DNA of 34,666 nucleotides from Bacteroides sp. UBA1317 (GTDB lineage: Bacteria > Bacteroidota > Bacteroidia > Bacteroidales > Bacteroidaceae), in contig DBTL01000026.1 in NCBI GenBank assembly GCA_002307035.1, positions 1-34,666 on the forward strand. The letters are read 5' to 3'. Below the pieces are notes generated by a model. The model saw only the letters and a program-made list of their open reading frames with translations. It was not told where the DNA came from and searched no databases. Position 1 is the first letter of the stretch. Each line of letters opens with the position of its first letter. The position numbers and the translations under genes are program-made. Of this stretch, positions 33,481-34,666 are shown piece by piece.

Positions 33481-34310
33481 ATCATCTTCTTGCTACAATC
33501 AATTGGAATCCGGATCCGGAACTATTCAGGCTTTTCGGCATCTCCATCAGGTACTATGGACTATTATGGGCTGTAGGCATCTTTCTGGCTTATCTCGTAG
33601 TTCACTATCAGTTTCGCGACAAAAAGATTGGCGAAGACAAGTTCGAACCACTCTTCTTTTATTGCTTTTTCGGCATACTGCTTGGAGCACGCTTAGGACA
33701 TTGCTTGTTCTATCAGCCGGATTATTATCTCTCCCGCCCTGTTGAGATGCTGCTTCCTATCAAGTTTCTGCCTCAAGGAGGATGGAAGTTTACGGGATAC
33801 GAAGGGTTAGCCAGTCACGGAGGCACCATCGGGTTAATCATAGCTCTTTGGCTTTATGTGCGTAAAACAAAGCTCAACTACATAGATGTGCTCGACATGA
33901 TAGCAGTGGCAACACCCATCACTGCTTGCTTCATCCGCCTGGCCAACCTGATGAACTCCGAAATCATTGGCAAAGCAACTGATGTTCCATGGGCATTTGT
34001 TTTTGAACGTGAGGATATGATTCCCCGCCATCCGGCACAGCTTTATGAAGCAATAGCCTATTTCTGCTTCTTCCTCGTCACCATGTATTTATACAAGAAT
34101 TATAGTAAAAAGCTTCACCGCGGATTCTTCTTCGGGCTTTGTCTTACCTTGATTTTCACTTTCCGATTCTTTATCGAATTCCTGAAAGAAAATCAAGTAA
34201 ACTTTGAAGACGGAATGGCACTCAACATGGGACAGTGGCTCAGCATACCTTTCATTATAATAGGAGTTACCAGCATACTCTTAGGAAAGAGATTGGATAA
34301 AATGAAATAG
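33477..34310 (+). CDS. lgt: Prolipoprotein diacylglyceryl transferase
   Basis: Lgt moves diacylglycerol from phosphatidylglycerol to the lipobox cysteine of prolipoproteins in the inner membrane. The 277 residues have seven membrane helices. Family marks are IRYYGLLWAVGIFLAY, LGARLGHCLFY, the histidine in GLASHGGTIG, FIRLANLMNSEIIGKATD (Lgt signature with essential arginine), and PRHPAQLYEA. Its start overlaps the acetyltransferase stop codon (ATGA), so translation is likely coupled, although the functions are unrelated. Confidence 0.97.
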   Translation: MNHLLATINWNPDPELFRLFGISIRYYGLLWAVGIFLAYLVVHYQFRDKKIGEDKFEPLFFYCFFGILLGARLGHCLFYQPDYYLSRPVEMLLPIKFLPQGGWKFTGYEGLASHGGTIGLIIALWLYVRKTKLNYIDVLDMIAVATPITACFIRLANLMNSEIIGKATDVPWAFVFEREDMIPRHPAQLYEAIAYFCFFLVTMYLYKNYSKKLHRGFFFGLCLTLIFTFRFFIEFLKENQVNFEDGMALNMGQWLSIPFIIIGVTSILLGKRLDKMK

Positions 34311-34345
34311 TCGAAAGTTATAAACGGAGACTTATAGACATAAAG

Positions 34346-34394
34346 AATCCCTGATTATTCCTACTTCTAAGTAAGGATTAATCAGGGATTTTAC
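34346..34394. terminator. Two-way terminator between lgt and mutS
   Basis: Long hairpin with AATCCCTGATTA pairing to TAATCAGGGATT, and further pairs inward (ATTCCTACTT / AAGTAAGGAT with a small bulge). It ends close to the mutS stop codon and serves the two convergent genes. Confidence 0.7.
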
Positions 34395-34666
34395 TATTTT
34401 CCTCTTACTATCTTCTTTATATCACTCAGCTTATTGAGTGCCTCAAGAGGCGTCAGATTGTTCACATCCAGATTCAATATTTCATCTCTTATCTGGCAAA
34501 GAATGGGGTCGTCTAACTGGAAGAAGTTAAGTTGCATGCCTTCCCGTTTCTCACTCACTTCTGCCAAAGGCTTACCCGAAATACCCTGTTTACGGTTATC
34601 GCTCTCTAACTGATGAAGTATATCATTGGCACGCTTCACAATACTTTTGGGCATACCGGCCATCTT
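34394..34666 (-). CDS. mutS: DNA mismatch repair protein MutS, C-terminal end (5' part outside window)
   Basis: The frame is open to the window edge; only about the last 90 residues of this ~860-residue protein are present. They begin KMAGMPKSIVKRANDIL, the helix-turn-helix after the MutS ATPase that locks the dimer, then a variable linker and the conserved tail LDVNNLTPLEALNKLSDIKK. MutS recognises base mismatches and recruits MutL. It converges with lgt. Confidence 0.93.
   Translation of the reverse strand, partial: KMAGMPKSIVKRANDILHQLESDNRKQGISGKPLAEVSEKREGMQLNFFQLDDPILCQIRDEILNLDVNNLTPLEALNKLSDIKKIVRGK

Overview
The window looks like chromosomal DNA from Bacteroides or a close relative in the Bacteroidales. 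The evidence is small secreted proteins of DUF3244 and DUF3836 type, an S46 dipeptidyl-peptidase, a lipoprotein/TPR regulator with a membrane span, a SpmA-SpmB fusion in a non-sporulating lineage, and many promoters with the Bacteroides -7 element TAnnTTTG (several with TTG 19-21 bases upstream). No rRNA, tRNA, insertion sequence, CRISPR array or prophage was seen.

Left arm (1 to 17.6 kb), read mostly on the minus strand: the end of an EamA transporter (+); then ruvB, a polysaccharide flippase, a DUF389 membrane protein, an S46 peptidase, sucC and sucD in a minus-strand series; an AlkD-like repair glycosylase; a plus-strand pair (SpmA-SpmB-like membrane protein and ybeY); ferrochelatase hemH; a DUF3244 protein; a membrane-spanning TPR/HTH regulator; and a two-gene Fuc4N/Fuc4NAc module (WecF-like transferase and RffA/WecE-like transaminase).

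Centre (17,633-18,717): a 1.1 kb AT-rich stretch with no credible gene. It holds three separate repeat systems: a TTTTACTATCAC motif, nine copies of a 32-33 bp degenerate unit, and five copies of a 22 bp degenerate unit. Gene direction switches here, with 12 of 15 genes to the left on minus and 12 of 14 to the right on plus. mnmG (gidA) follows at once, and a near-perfect ParB site (parS, 15/16) lies between mnmG and apt. Together these make the region a good candidate for the chromosomal replication origin. That is an inference, and no convincing DnaA box was found.

Right arm (18.7 kb to the end), mostly plus strand: mnmG, apt, uvrC, dtd, a MazG-like pyrophosphohydrolase and deoC, which cover tRNA quality, nucleotide salvage and repair; a polyprenyl synthase (-) divergent from polA; a long hairpin; a DUF3836 secreted protein; a structured intergenic region with a strong terminator, a second parS-like site, a likely ~70 nt small RNA and another 22 bp repeat array; ychF; then a PanE-like reductase, a hexapeptide acetyltransferase and lgt as a tight operon, possibly preceded by a short basic leader peptide; and finally the C-terminal end of mutS (-).
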